Source of the DNA: CAITSH01 sp945892985
GTDB taxonomy: Bacteria; Pseudomonadota; Gammaproteobacteria; Burkholderiales; SG8-39
Assembly: GCA_945892985.1 (NCBI GenBank)
Contig: CAMDDU010000007.1
Coordinates: forward strand, 62,001-126,000
DNA: 64,000 nucleotides
Reading direction: 5' to 3'
Below the pieces are notes generated by a model that worked only from the letters and a program-made list of their open reading frames with translations, searched no databases and had not been told where the DNA came from. This document shows positions 43,488-51,578 of the stretch, piece after piece (the first letter of the stretch is position 1; every line of letters begins with the position of its first letter). Made by a program: the position numbers and the translations under genes.

Positions 43488-44249
43488 ATGAACATGATAT
43501 TGTCATTTTACGACTCCGGAAAGATCCGGGCCTTTTTCATCCACCTTGGCCTGAGCGCCTCGGTCGTCGGCTTGCTGGCGCTGCTGATGCTCACGATGTG
43601 GTACCCGGAGCCCTGGTTCTCGCATGATGGCGGCTGGCATGTGTTCCGGCTGATCCTGCTGGTGGACGTGGTGCTGGGGCCAACCATGACGCTGGTGGTA
43701 TTCCGCCGCGGCAAACCCGAGTTGCGGCGCGACCTGTCCATCGTCGCAGCCATCCAGATCGCCGCCCTCGCCTACGGTGCGGTGCTGATGTTCCTGTACC
43801 GGCCGGCATTCATCGTCTACGCAGAAAACAATTTTTTCACTGTGCCCTGGACCGAGATCAGGCGCGGTACGCGCGACATTGCGCGGATCGAGCCGATGGC
43901 AGCCGCGCGCGGCCCGGCCATCGTGATGCTGCGCCTGCCTGCGGATCCGGCCGAGCACGCGCGCGTTATTGCCCAAACGCGCAAGCCGGAGGGCCCCATG
44001 CTCACCGCGCTGGGCGACTACTTCGAGACCATGACTCCGCAAAACTGGGAGATGGTACTCAAGCACAGCACCGACATCGAAGGCCAGGCCGCAGACAACC
44101 CTGATATCAGGCTAGAACTCGAGCGCTTTCGCGCCGGCAACAGCCAGCCGCTTGCGACACTCGCATTCGTACCGGCGATGTGCCGCTACGGCCTTATCAT
44201 GCTGGTGTTCGACCGCAAAACGCAGGCACTGGTTGGCTGGCTGAATTAG
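43488..44249 (+). CDS. TfpX/TfpZ family type IV pilin accessory protein
   Basis: 253 residues. An N-terminal hydrophobic region of about three helices (FIHLGLSASVVGLLALLMLTMWYPEPWF, GWHVFRLILLVDVVLGPTMTLVVF, IVAAIQIAALAYGAVLMFLY) then a soluble domain. The sequence GGWHVFRLILLVDVVLGP with FRRGKPELRRDLS is the TfpX/TfpZ signature; these proteins assist assembly of particular type IV pilins. No pilin or pil gene lies nearby, so it is an orphan here. Confidence 0.88.
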   Translation: MNMILSFYDSGKIRAFFIHLGLSASVVGLLALLMLTMWYPEPWFSHDGGWHVFRLILLVDVVLGPTMTLVVFRRGKPELRRDLSIVAAIQIAALAYGAVLMFLYRPAFIVYAENNFFTVPWTEIRRGTRDIARIEPMAAARGPAIVMLRLPADPAEHARVIAQTRKPEGPMLTALGDYFETMTPQNWEMVLKHSTDIEGQAADNPDIRLELERFRAGNSQPLATLAFVPAMCRYGLIMLVFDRKTQALVGWLN

Positions 44250-44265
44250 CCACCCGGCACATTGC

Positions 44266-44296
44266 CTGCAAATGCCCGTCCGTAGCGGGTTTCCAG
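44266..44296 (+). repeat. 31-nt palindromic REP-like element, copy D
   Basis: Begins CTGCAAATGCCCGTCCGTAG and ends GGGTTTCCAG. It lies 16 bp after the TfpX/TfpZ-like stop and 16 bp before the DODA-type gene start. Confidence 0.8.
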
Positions 44297-44312
44297 AGGC
44301 ATACGATTTCTT

Positions 44313-45116
44313 ATGAGCACAGCGACACGCCTGCCCGCGATATTTTTCGGTCATGGCAGCCCCATGATCACGCTTGACGACAACCGTTTCAACGAGGCCT
44401 GGACCGCCTGGGGTGACGCCTTGCGCAAACGCGCGGTGCCGCCGCGCGCCATCGTCTGCGTCTCGGCCCACTGGTATATCCCCTGCACCGCCGTAACGGC
44501 AATGGCCAGACCAAAGACCATCCACGACTTCGGCGGCTTCCCCCAGGCGCTGTTCGACATCCGCTATCCGGCACCGGGCGACCCCGTCCTCGCCACGCGG
44601 GTGCGCGACTTGCTCGCCCCCGTGCAGGTCTTTTCCGACGACGCCGAGTGGGGCCTGGATCACGGCACCTGGTCGGTGCTGCGCCATGTTTTTCCCGGCG
44701 CCGATATCCCGGTGATCCAACTCGCGATAGACAGCACCAAGACGCCGCGCTTTCATTACGAACTCGCCAAGCGCCTTTCCCCCTTGCGCGACGAGGGCGT
44801 GCTCATCGCCGGCAGCGGCAACATCGTGCACAACCTGCGCATGATGAAACGGAACGACGAATCGGCGTCCTTCGACTGGGCCGTGCGCTTCAACACCGCC
44901 ATCGCAAACGCCCTCAATGGGCGCGACCACGATGCGCTGATCGACTTCGACCTGCTGGGTGAAGACGCCCGCCTGTCGGTACCCTCGCCCGAGCACTATC
45001 TGCCGCTACTGTATATCGGCGCCTTGCAGCGGGAAGATGAAAAAATCACCCTCGCCACCGACGAGATCGTCAACGGGTCTCTCAGCATGCTCAGCGCCAT
45101 CGTCGATGGCCACTAG
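44313..45116 (+). CDS. DODA-type extradiol aromatic ring-opening dioxygenase (YgiD-like)
   Basis: 267 residues, LigB superfamily in single-subunit form. Metal-site residues are in FFGHGSPM (H near 14), VSAHWYI, HDFGGFP, LDHGTWSVL and SGNIVHNL. Plant and bacterial members cleave 4,5-DOPA; bacterial substrates are usually catechols. No small subunit is expected. Divides an area of catabolic genes; its own ribosome site is weak and it probably has its own promoter. Substrate not known. Confidence 0.9.
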   Translation: MSTATRLPAIFFGHGSPMITLDDNRFNEAWTAWGDALRKRAVPPRAIVCVSAHWYIPCTAVTAMARPKTIHDFGGFPQALFDIRYPAPGDPVLATRVRDLLAPVQVFSDDAEWGLDHGTWSVLRHVFPGADIPVIQLAIDSTKTPRFHYELAKRLSPLRDEGVLIAGSGNIVHNLRMMKRNDESASFDWAVRFNTAIANALNGRDHDALIDFDLLGEDARLSVPSPEHYLPLLYIGALQREDEKITLATDEIVNGSLSMLSAIVDGH

Positions 45117-45289
45117 CTTTTTTCACTCCACGCCCAAACCGTCGCAGCATCACAGCAGACAATATCAGCCCGCATGAGCAGTCTCGCGCGAACAGCTCGC
45201 CGACATGGGCGTCAAACGCTCAGGTAACGCAGCCGAAGTATTGGGCGCGTTAATGCGCCCGGACTTTGACGCAATATTTGCCGGTTTTT

Positions 45290-45319
45290 CGATGCTTCGC
45301 GATACTTGGCGATGCTTCA
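45290..45319. repeat. Tandem repeat, 10-nt unit x3
   Basis: CGATGCTTCG, CGATACTTGG, CGATGCTTCA in direct succession upstream of the VOC gene. Confidence 0.7.
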
Positions 45320-45377
45320 AAAGGTTTCTCGACGTTTCGTTTAGACTGGCGCAGGGCAGGCGATGAGCTCCCTTTCA

Positions 45378-45401
45378 CACGACAGCACGACAGCACGACA
45401 C
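45378..45401. repeat. Tandem repeat, 8-nt unit x3
   Basis: CACGACAG twice and then CACGACAC, ending 31 bp before the VOC protein start. Confidence 0.75.
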
Positions 45402-45432
45402 GAACATCACACGAAATGATCCAGACTAAAAC

Positions 45433-46308
45433 ATGAACACTCCGGACATAGACAGCATCAACCACGTCGGCATGGCGGTGCGCGACCTCGCCGCCACCAG
45501 TGCACGCTATGAGGCCATGGGCTTCATGTTGACACCCTACTCACCGCATTCGGGCGCGCTCAAACCGGGCGAGCCGGTGCGCCCGCTCAACTCGGGCAAC
45601 CGCTGCGTGATGTTCGCGCACAATTACCTTGAAATCCTCGCCAGCGCGGATCCGGCGCAACCGGCGGCGAAAATAAGCGCCTTTCTGGTGCGACACCAGG
45701 GGGCGCACATCATCTGCTTTGGCTCAGAGCAACTTGAGTCGGTGGATGCGCACCTCAAGGCGCAGGGCATCACGACCTCAGATGTCATTCCGCTGCAACG
45801 CGAGATCGACACCCCCGAGGGCGTGCGTACGGCGAAATTCCAGCGCGTGCAATTTGCGCCGGACGATTCGCCCGAGGGCTACATCCAGGCGGCGCGCCAC
45901 CTGACCCCGCAATATGTCTACCAGCCGCGTTACATCGCGCATCCGAACGGCTGCACGGAGCTCTCCGACGTGTTGCTGGTGGCCGACGACATCGAACATT
46001 TTTCCGACAAATACCAGCGCTATACCAGGCTGGCTCCTGCGGCCGAGGACGATGCCGTGGTATTCCGTTTTCCGCTGGTATCCAAGTTGACACTGGTGCA
46101 CCCGCGTCACGCCGCCGCGCTGATCCCCGGCAGCCTGCTGCCGCCTATCCCGGGCATTGCCGGAATCGTTTTTCGTTGCCCTGACCTCGCGGCGCAGCGC
46201 CGGCGCCTGGAGCGCGGCGGCTTTACCATCGCCACCGCCGCGGGCCGCCTGGTCGTGCCCGCGGAAGAAGCGAGCGGCGTTGCGGTGCTGTTTGAGCAGG
46301 CACTTTGA
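45433..46308 (+). CDS. VOC-superfamily (glyoxalase/bleomycin-resistance fold) protein
   Basis: 291 residues. The N-terminal module (INHVGMAVRDLAATSARYEAMGF) and C-terminal module (LVHPRHAAALIPGSLLPPIPGIAGIVFRCPDLAAQRRRLERGGFTI) are both VOC paired beta-alpha-beta-beta-beta units; N-terminal INHVGM and NYLEIL supply candidate metal His/Glu. The size is close to Glyoxalase_3 proteins. Members are dioxygenases, isomerases or lactoylglutathione lyases. Upstream of a Bug receptor; the role is undetermined. Confidence 0.75.
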   Translation: MNTPDIDSINHVGMAVRDLAATSARYEAMGFMLTPYSPHSGALKPGEPVRPLNSGNRCVMFAHNYLEILASADPAQPAAKISAFLVRHQGAHIICFGSEQLESVDAHLKAQGITTSDVIPLQREIDTPEGVRTAKFQRVQFAPDDSPEGYIQAARHLTPQYVYQPRYIAHPNGCTELSDVLLVADDIEHFSDKYQRYTRLAPAAEDDAVVFRFPLVSKLTLVHPRHAAALIPGSLLPPIPGIAGIVFRCPDLAAQRRRLERGGFTIATAAGRLVVPAEEASGVAVLFEQAL

Positions 46309-46399
46309 ACAAACCAAATGAGCGCAAATAACCGCCGCTGCGCGCATGCAGGTCGCGACCTGTTCCCTATCCTGATCAAACCAAAATGAAAGTGACGCA

Positions 46400-47368
46400 A
46401 TGAAGTTCGCAAGACTCGTTCTTATCGCCTTCGCCACAGTCCTGTGTGCCGCAGTCCACGCCCAGGAATTTCCGGGTAAGCCGGTACGCATCGTGGTGCC
46501 CTATCCGCCGGGCGGCGGCGTTGACGGCATGGCCCGTCCCATCGCCGACCGGCTGTCGCGACTGTGGAACCAACCCGTGGTGGTGGAGAATAAACCGGGT
46601 GCCAGCACCATCATCGGCTCGGACTTTGTCGCCAAAGCGGCGCCAGACGGGCTCACGCTGCTGTTCACTTCCGATTCGAGCATAACCAGCAATCCGCACC
46701 TGTACCCGAAAATGCCCTTTGATCCGGTCAAGGACCTGGCGCCGGTCACGCAACTCATAGACCTGTTCCAGATGGTGGTGGCGCATCCCTCGGTGCCGGC
46801 GCGCACCCTGCAGGAACTGGTCGAACTGGCCAAGGCCAGACCCGGCACCCTCAATTACGGCTCCTACGGCAGCGGCAGCCAGCCCAACCTCTTGTTCGAG
46901 GCGCTCAAGGCGCAGACCGGCATCAGCATCGCGCACATCCCTTACAAGGGCATCGCGCCGGCCCTGACCGCCGCCGTTGCAGGCGAAGTGCAACTGACCA
47001 TGGGCGGCACCGCGACTTCACGCGGCTACTTTGCCGCCGGCCGCCTGAAGCCCCTCGCCATTGCGCGCGCGCAGCGCCTGCCCGCACTGCCCGAGGTACC
47101 GACCCTGCGCGAAGCCGGATTCCCCGACATCGATCCCAAGCCCTGGTTCGGCCTGTTTGCTCCGGCGGGCACGCCGGCGGCGATTCTTGAAAAAATACAA
47201 AAAGACGTGCACGCGATCATCACCGATCCTGAATTCGACAAACGCGAAATGACCGGCAAAGGTTACGGTGCGGTGGGCAGCACACCGGCGGAGTTCGCCG
47301 CATTCATAAAGAACGACCTCGAATACAAGGGACGCCTGATCAAGCTGTCCGGTGCCAAAGCCGAATAA
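46400..47368 (+). CDS. Bug-family TTT receptor (8 of 8)
   Basis: 322 residues. Signal peptide MKFARLVLIAFATVLCAAVHA, mature QEFPGKPVRIVVPYPPGGGVDGMARPI, VENKPGASTIIGSD, PDGLTLLF. It ends 10 bp before the 3-hydroxyanthranilate dioxygenase start; a shared transcript suggests an aromatic acid ligand. Confidence 0.93.
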   Translation: MKFARLVLIAFATVLCAAVHAQEFPGKPVRIVVPYPPGGGVDGMARPIADRLSRLWNQPVVVENKPGASTIIGSDFVAKAAPDGLTLLFTSDSSITSNPHLYPKMPFDPVKDLAPVTQLIDLFQMVVAHPSVPARTLQELVELAKARPGTLNYGSYGSGSQPNLLFEALKAQTGISIAHIPYKGIAPALTAAVAGEVQLTMGGTATSRGYFAAGRLKPLAIARAQRLPALPEVPTLREAGFPDIDPKPWFGLFAPAGTPAAILEKIQKDVHAIITDPEFDKREMTGKGYGAVGSTPAEFAAFIKNDLEYKGRLIKLSGAKAE

Positions 47369-47378
47369 GGAGACCGCC

Positions 47379-47891
47379 ATGCTCACCCCCATCAATTTTC
47401 CAAAATGGATTGAAGAGAACCAGCACCTGCTCAAGCCGCCGGTGGGCAACCGGCAGATCTGGCTCGATCGCGACTTCATCGTCACCGTTGTGGGCGGCCC
47501 CAACAAGCGCACCGATTACCACGACGATCCCTACGAGGAATTTTTTTACCAGTTCAAGGGCAACGCCAGCCTCAACATCATGGAGAAGGGCAAGCCCGAA
47601 CAAATAGAACTCAAGGAAGGCGCGATGCTGTTGCTGCCGCCGCACGTGCGCCACTCGCCGCAACGTCCCGAGGAAGGCAGTATGTGCATCGTCATCGAGC
47701 GCACGCGGCCCGAGGGCGACAAGGACGGCTTCGAGTGGTACTGCCTTGAATGCAACACGCTGCTGCATCGCGTTGAGGTGCAACTCAAGAGCATAGTCAA
47801 CGACCTGCCACCGCTGTTCGAGGCGTTTTACGCCAGCCAGGAACAGCGCGCCTGCAAGCACTGCGGCGCCCATCACCCGGGCAAAGGCTGA
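47379..47891 (+). CDS. nbaC: 3-hydroxyanthranilate 3,4-dioxygenase
   Basis: 170 residues, cupin fold. Residues match HAAO: LKPPVGNRQIW, GGPNKRTDYHDDPYEEFFYQFKG (metal His and Glu), LLPPHVRHSPQRP, ERTRPEGDKDGFEWYC, and the C-terminal rubredoxin-like CLEC...CKHCG iron site. It opens 3-hydroxyanthranilate to 2-amino-3-carboxymuconate semialdehyde in tryptophan or 2-nitrobenzoate degradation. ATG 47379 has AAGGAG upstream. No decarboxylase or dehydrogenase follows, so the rest of the pathway must lie elsewhere; the amidohydrolase at 20870 is ACMSD-like but exported. Confidence 0.93.
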   Translation: MLTPINFPKWIEENQHLLKPPVGNRQIWLDRDFIVTVVGGPNKRTDYHDDPYEEFFYQFKGNASLNIMEKGKPEQIELKEGAMLLLPPHVRHSPQRPEEGSMCIVIERTRPEGDKDGFEWYCLECNTLLHRVEVQLKSIVNDLPPLFEAFYASQEQRACKHCGAHHPGKG

Positions 47892-48275
47892 ACGAAGGCA
47901 CACCATGGTGGGACGGCACGAATGCGTAACAGCGATCTCGCGCCGATCAGCCTGCTCGCCACCAAAGACTACGGTATCGCCATGCCGATTCGGCCGTTCA
48001 AAACCCGGGGCAACGCAAGGTGTCGTTCTGGATAGTCATCGAGCGGGGCCAACGCACTGAAAACCCGCGCCAGACGGGCGTTTCCAGCTGGTCCGCGAAT
48101 TCTCCCGCCATGTTGATGGTAAGTCCCGGAACGGGTTTGGGCGCAATCAACGCATCGCTTGGAAAATAGTTTTCTGATTTCGCGTAAGGTAGGGTCTGGC
48201 GCCGTGACCAATTTCGGACGCCCGCAGCAAACCCCCACATGCCATCCATCCCACCCAGACGTATTGGAGTATTTC
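47892..48275. other. Intergenic region before the ergothioneine genes
   Basis: No recognised gene in these 384 bp. It holds REP-like copy E (48057-48087). Short open frames occur on both strands (for example 47998-48249 minus) but have no recognisable domain, and I do not call them. Confidence 0.55.
48057..48087 (-). repeat. 31-nt palindromic REP-like element, copy E
   Basis: On the minus strand it begins CTGGAAACGCCCGTCTGGCG and ends GGGTTTTCAG. The closest copy to the consensus of the six. Confidence 0.8.
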
Positions 48276-49325
48276 TTGCCGATTGAAGCCAAGACCGCAG
48301 TTTCGCATCTTGACGCTGTTGTCCCCGTCGGGGCGAAATCAGGCCCGGCTTTGGCCGGCGCGCCAGCCGGTCTGTCCGATCTCACCGAGCGCGAGGCCAT
48401 CCTCGCCGGACTGGCTGCGCCTGCCGCGCATATCGCCCCAAAGTATTTTTACGATGCGCTCGGCTCGCACCTGTTCGAGGCCATCACCGAACTGCCCGAG
48501 TATTACCCCACGCGCACCGAGCGGGCGATTTTCCGCGACCACGCTCCGGCCATGGCCGCGGCGGCCGGAACCGGTCGCACCCTGATCGACCTGGGAGCGG
48601 GGAACTGCGAAAAGGCCGCCGGGCTATTCGGCACACTACGCCCGGCCGCGTATGTCGCCATCGATATTTCCGCCGATTTTCTAAGCGCGTCACTCTGCAA
48701 ACTGCAAGGCCTGCACCCGGACATTCCGATGCAGGCGCTGGCGCAGGATTTCTCCGCCGGCCTTGCACTGCCGGCCACTGTCAAAGCCTCAGCGCGTCTG
48801 TTTTTCTATCCCGGCTCGTCGCTGGGCAATTTCACCCCGACCGAGGCCCTGCGGATGCTGCAAGACGTGCGCACCCAATGCGGTACCGATGGCGCACTGC
48901 TCATAGGCATCGACCTCGTCAAGGAGGCCAAAGTACTGCAAGCCGCCTACGACGACGAACTTGGCGTGACCGCCGCCTTTAACCTCAACATGCTGTCCCA
49001 TCTCAACACGCTTGTGGGCAGCAACTTCAAGCCGCGCGAATGGCGCCACCACGCCGTGTACAACAGCGCGCAATCGCGCATCGAAATGCACCTCGAGGCA
49101 CGGCGCGCGCTCACCGTAAGCTGGCCGGGCGGCGGCAGGGACTTTGCCGCCGGCGCGCGCATCCACACCGAGAGCAGCTACAAATATCGCCTCGACAACT
49201 TTACCCGGCTGCTGGGTGAAGCCGGATTTGGCGGCGTCACCGCCTGGACCGACGAGCGCTGCTGGTTTGCCGTATTCCTGGCCGGCGTTACCGGCGCGGC
49301 CGACTGCGCCGCATCGCACCCATGA
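48276..49325 (+). CDS. egtD: L-histidine N-alpha-methyltransferase EgtD
   Basis: 349 residues if it starts at TTG 48276, behind GGAG. It belongs to the EgtD family: ITELPEYYPTRTERAIF, SAM site in LIDLGAGNCEKA, 'YPGSSLGNFTP' and the histidine-binding ESSYKYRLDNF. It trimethylates histidine to hercynine in ergothioneine synthesis. An in-frame ATG at 48159 would add 39 residues that look unrelated. The four-base ATGA overlap with egtB indicates coupled translation. Confidence 0.92.
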   Translation: MPIEAKTAVSHLDAVVPVGAKSGPALAGAPAGLSDLTEREAILAGLAAPAAHIAPKYFYDALGSHLFEAITELPEYYPTRTERAIFRDHAPAMAAAAGTGRTLIDLGAGNCEKAAGLFGTLRPAAYVAIDISADFLSASLCKLQGLHPDIPMQALAQDFSAGLALPATVKASARLFFYPGSSLGNFTPTEALRMLQDVRTQCGTDGALLIGIDLVKEAKVLQAAYDDELGVTAAFNLNMLSHLNTLVGSNFKPREWRHHAVYNSAQSRIEMHLEARRALTVSWPGGGRDFAAGARIHTESSYKYRLDNFTRLLGEAGFGGVTAWTDERCWFAVFLAGVTGAADCAASHP

Positions 49326-50605
49326 GCGCATCATCGCCATCACTCGCCACGGACGGGCCTGCTAAAGGCCAGATCGAAGCGCTGGCATCGCGCTATGCAC
49401 GCCTGCGCGCGCGCAGCATCGCGCTGGCATCGCCGCTGTCGGCCGAGGATTGCGGCGCGCAATCCATGCCCGATGCGAGCCCGGTCAAATGGCACCTCGC
49501 GCACACCACCTGGTTTTTCGAAACTTTCATACTCGAACGTTTCGAACCGGGTTTCCAAGCTTTCGACGTGGCGTTTCGCGTGCTGTTCAATTCGTATTAC
49601 AACGGCGTCGGCGACAAACATCCGCGTGCGAAGCGCAGCCTGCTGACACGGCCGGATCTCGCCGCCGTGCACGCCTACCGCCACAATGTCGACACACGCC
49701 TGCTGGCCCTGCTTGCCGCACAACCCGGGGAGGCGCTCAATGATCTGGTGGAACTGGGCATCAACCACGAACAGCAGCACCAGGAATTGCTCCTCACCGA
49801 CGTCAAACACCTGCTGTCACTCAACCCGCTGCAGCCCTCCTATGACGCGTCGCTGCCGCAGCCCCGGTCTGTCGCAAATCCGCTCGAGTGGATCGCCTTT
49901 GCCGGAGGCAAGCAGCGCATCGGCTTTGACGGCGGCGGCTTTTGCTTTGACAACGAACTGCCCTGCCATAGCACCTACCTGCAAGCCTACCGCATCGCTT
50001 CGCGGCCGGTCACCAACGCCGAGTATCTGCGTTTTGTCGAACAAGACGGCTATGGCGACGCGCAGTCGTGGCTGTCCGAGGGCTGGGACTGGCTCAGGGC
50101 CAACGCGCTGACGCATCCGCTGTACTGGCGTCCGGGCGCCACTGGCTGGGAGGAATTCACGCTGGCCGGCACGCGCACACTCGAAGCGGATGCACCCGTG
50201 GTGCATTTGTCCTATTTCGAAGCCGATGCCTACGCGCGCTGGGCCGGCGCACGCCTGCCCACAGAAGCCGAATGGGAACATGCAGCGGCGACCCGCCGCA
50301 TAACCGGAAATTTTGCCGACGACGGGCCGCTGCATCCATTCGCCAGCGCACAAGAGGGCCTGGCGCAACTGTACGGCGGCGTCTGGGAATGGACGCAATC
50401 GGCTTACGCACCCTACCCGGGCTACCGTCCCGACCCCGGAGCCATCGGCGAATACAACGGCAAATTCATGGTCAACCAGTATGTGTTGCGCGGCGGTTCA
50501 TGCGCCACACCGGCCGGTCATATCAGGGCGAGTTACCGCAATTTCTTTCCCGCCACGGCACGCTGGCAGTTCAGCGGCATCCGTTTGGCGAAGGACACAG
50601 ACTGA
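49322..50605 (+). CDS. egtB: Hercynine oxygenase EgtB (sulfoxide synthase)
   Basis: 427 residues. An N-terminal DinB-like domain supplies the iron His ligands (KWHLAHTTWFFETFIL and NHEQQHQELL), and a C-terminal FGE-sulfatase domain has GGVWEWTQS and RGGSCATPAGHIRASYRNFF...SGIRLAKD. It joins hercynine to cysteine or gamma-glutamylcysteine with O2. EgtA, EgtC and EgtE are not in the window, so either this EgtB uses cysteine directly or the other genes are elsewhere. Confidence 0.94.
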   Translation: MSASSPSLATDGPAKGQIEALASRYARLRARSIALASPLSAEDCGAQSMPDASPVKWHLAHTTWFFETFILERFEPGFQAFDVAFRVLFNSYYNGVGDKHPRAKRSLLTRPDLAAVHAYRHNVDTRLLALLAAQPGEALNDLVELGINHEQQHQELLLTDVKHLLSLNPLQPSYDASLPQPRSVANPLEWIAFAGGKQRIGFDGGGFCFDNELPCHSTYLQAYRIASRPVTNAEYLRFVEQDGYGDAQSWLSEGWDWLRANALTHPLYWRPGATGWEEFTLAGTRTLEADAPVVHLSYFEADAYARWAGARLPTEAEWEHAAATRRITGNFADDGPLHPFASAQEGLAQLYGGVWEWTQSAYAPYPGYRPDPGAIGEYNGKFMVNQYVLRGGSCATPAGHIRASYRNFFPATARWQFSGIRLAKDTD

Positions 50606-50606
50606 T

Positions 50607-50891
50607 TTAATTCTCGACCGTCACGCCCTTCCAGAAAGCGATATAGCCCTTGATCTGCTTGGCCGCCTCCTTCGGATCCGGGTAGTACCAGGCGGCATCC
50701 TTGTTCACCTCACCGTCGACAACGACGTCGTAATAACTGGCAACGCCCTTCCAGCCACAGGTGGTGTGCGTATCACTTGCGCGCAGCTTATCGGCCCTTA
50801 CCGCGTCGGGCGGAAAATAGATGTTGTTCTCCACCGTCTCAAACAGTTTTGTTTCGGCGATGACGGCCTTGTTCCAGATTGCTTTTGGCAT
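50607..50891 (-). CDS. DUF427 domain protein
   Basis: 94 residues, single DUF427 domain: KAIWNKAVIAETKLFETVENNIYFPP, 'TTCGWKGVASYYDVVVDGE', AAWYYPDPKEAAKQIKGYIAFWKGV. This small beta-fold family is widespread with unknown function. Start at ATG 50891 preceded by GGAG. It converges on egtB with one base between the stops. Confidence 0.9.
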   Translation of the reverse strand: MPKAIWNKAVIAETKLFETVENNIYFPPDAVRADKLRASDTHTTCGWKGVASYYDVVVDGEVNKDAAWYYPDPKEAAKQIKGYIAFWKGVTVEN

Positions 50892-51032
50892 GAAGTAACT
50901 CCTCTCTGAGTCGATGCTGCGGAGGGCACTGCGATCGCGCAAACATCTACAGCGCGATTTCGCGTCCCGGATTGATGCTGCGCGCATAGCAGGCTTTTGG
51001 CAATGCCGGCGTAGCAGGCGACATGCGCGAGA

Positions 51033-51176
51033 CGGTCTATTCTCCCCGAAAAAATCCGACTACAGACCTGGGCTGATCCGCAGGAAACCGAAAAACCGTG
51101 CGCGTCCGCCACGCGGCGATTCTCGGACAAGGCCGTAGCGAGGGAAGCGCGCCAGATGGTTGCGACGCATTGCTGC
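51033..51176 (-). pseudogene. Duplicated 3' fragment of a cytochrome P450 gene with a deletion
   Basis: The minus strand encodes NHLARFPRYGLVRESPRGGRARFFGFLRI before a stop. The intact P450 at 62540-63775 ends NHLARLEGETAIGRFLARFP...GGRARFRGFLRIPARL, so this is its C-terminus without about 12 residues (36 nt). The nucleotide match continues past the stop codon (CCCGAAAAAATNCGACTACA in both). The deletion point is at GCGCGC, which occurs as a direct repeat at both edges of the missing piece in the intact gene. It is a non-functional remnant. Confidence 0.75.
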
Positions 51177-51241
51177 GACGATGCATGCACGGGTGTTGGC
51201 ACCTACTATAAGCGCGCGCACAGCCAGGACCAGGCAGCGCA

Positions 51242-51547
51242 TCAGCGCATCGTGAACAATTGTTGAAAATTGGCCAAACGCAGCACTGCATTAACCGGAA
51301 TCACACAATTTTCAATGATGATGTGCTTGTTCGCAGCACTGCCCCGACGGCGCAGGACCAACAGCATGCCAAGCGCAGAACTGTCGATAGTATCGACCTC
51401 AGCCGTGTCGACAACCACTTCGACGTCGGATGGCTAGGTTAGTGGTCCTTCGCACGCCTGCGTGAATTCGCGATGGCTGTTGAAGTCGAATCGCCCGGAC
51501 AAGCTGATACGGGCCTGGCTATTTTGCATGAGACTGGCAATGTTCAT
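51242..51547 (-). pseudogene. STAS-domain (anti-sigma factor antagonist-like) gene with in-frame amber codon
   Basis: From ATG 51547 the frame reads MNIASLMQNSQARISLSGRF DFNSHREFTQACE..LT, meets TAG at 51434-51436 (codon 38) and continues in the same frame with VEVVVDTAEVDTIDSSALGMLL to LANFQQLFTMR and a TGA at 51242. Without the TAG this is a complete 101-residue STAS protein with the phosphorylatable DSSALGM serine. It is either a single-base nonsense pseudogene (CAG to TAG would suffice), a read-through product, or a sequence error. Last gene of the chemotaxis operon, 31 bp after cheB. Confidence 0.8.
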
Positions 51548-51578
51548 TTCTTTCTTTGCAGGGTATTGATGGGACGAG

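Larger units (their letters stand above)
45117..45432. other. Intergenic region with hairpin and short repeats
   Basis: No convincing gene in 316 bp. It contains a GGGCGC-GTTAAT-GCGCCC hairpin (45243-45260), a 10-nt repeat x3 (45290-45319) and an 8-nt repeat x3 (45378-45401). An open frame through 45180-45360 lacks a good start and database match from memory, so I leave it unannotated. Confidence 0.6.

Noticed and set aside
45180..45365. Open frame upstream of the VOC gene
   Set aside because: Composition is protein-like for 30 codons but there is no convincing start and no family match.
47998..48249. 83-codon minus-strand ORF before egtD
   Set aside because: No domain, no good ribosome site, and it runs through a REP-like element.
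48159..48275. 39-residue N-terminal extension of EgtD
   Set aside because: Contains no EgtD-like sequence; the TTG at 48276 has a GGAG at proper distance.
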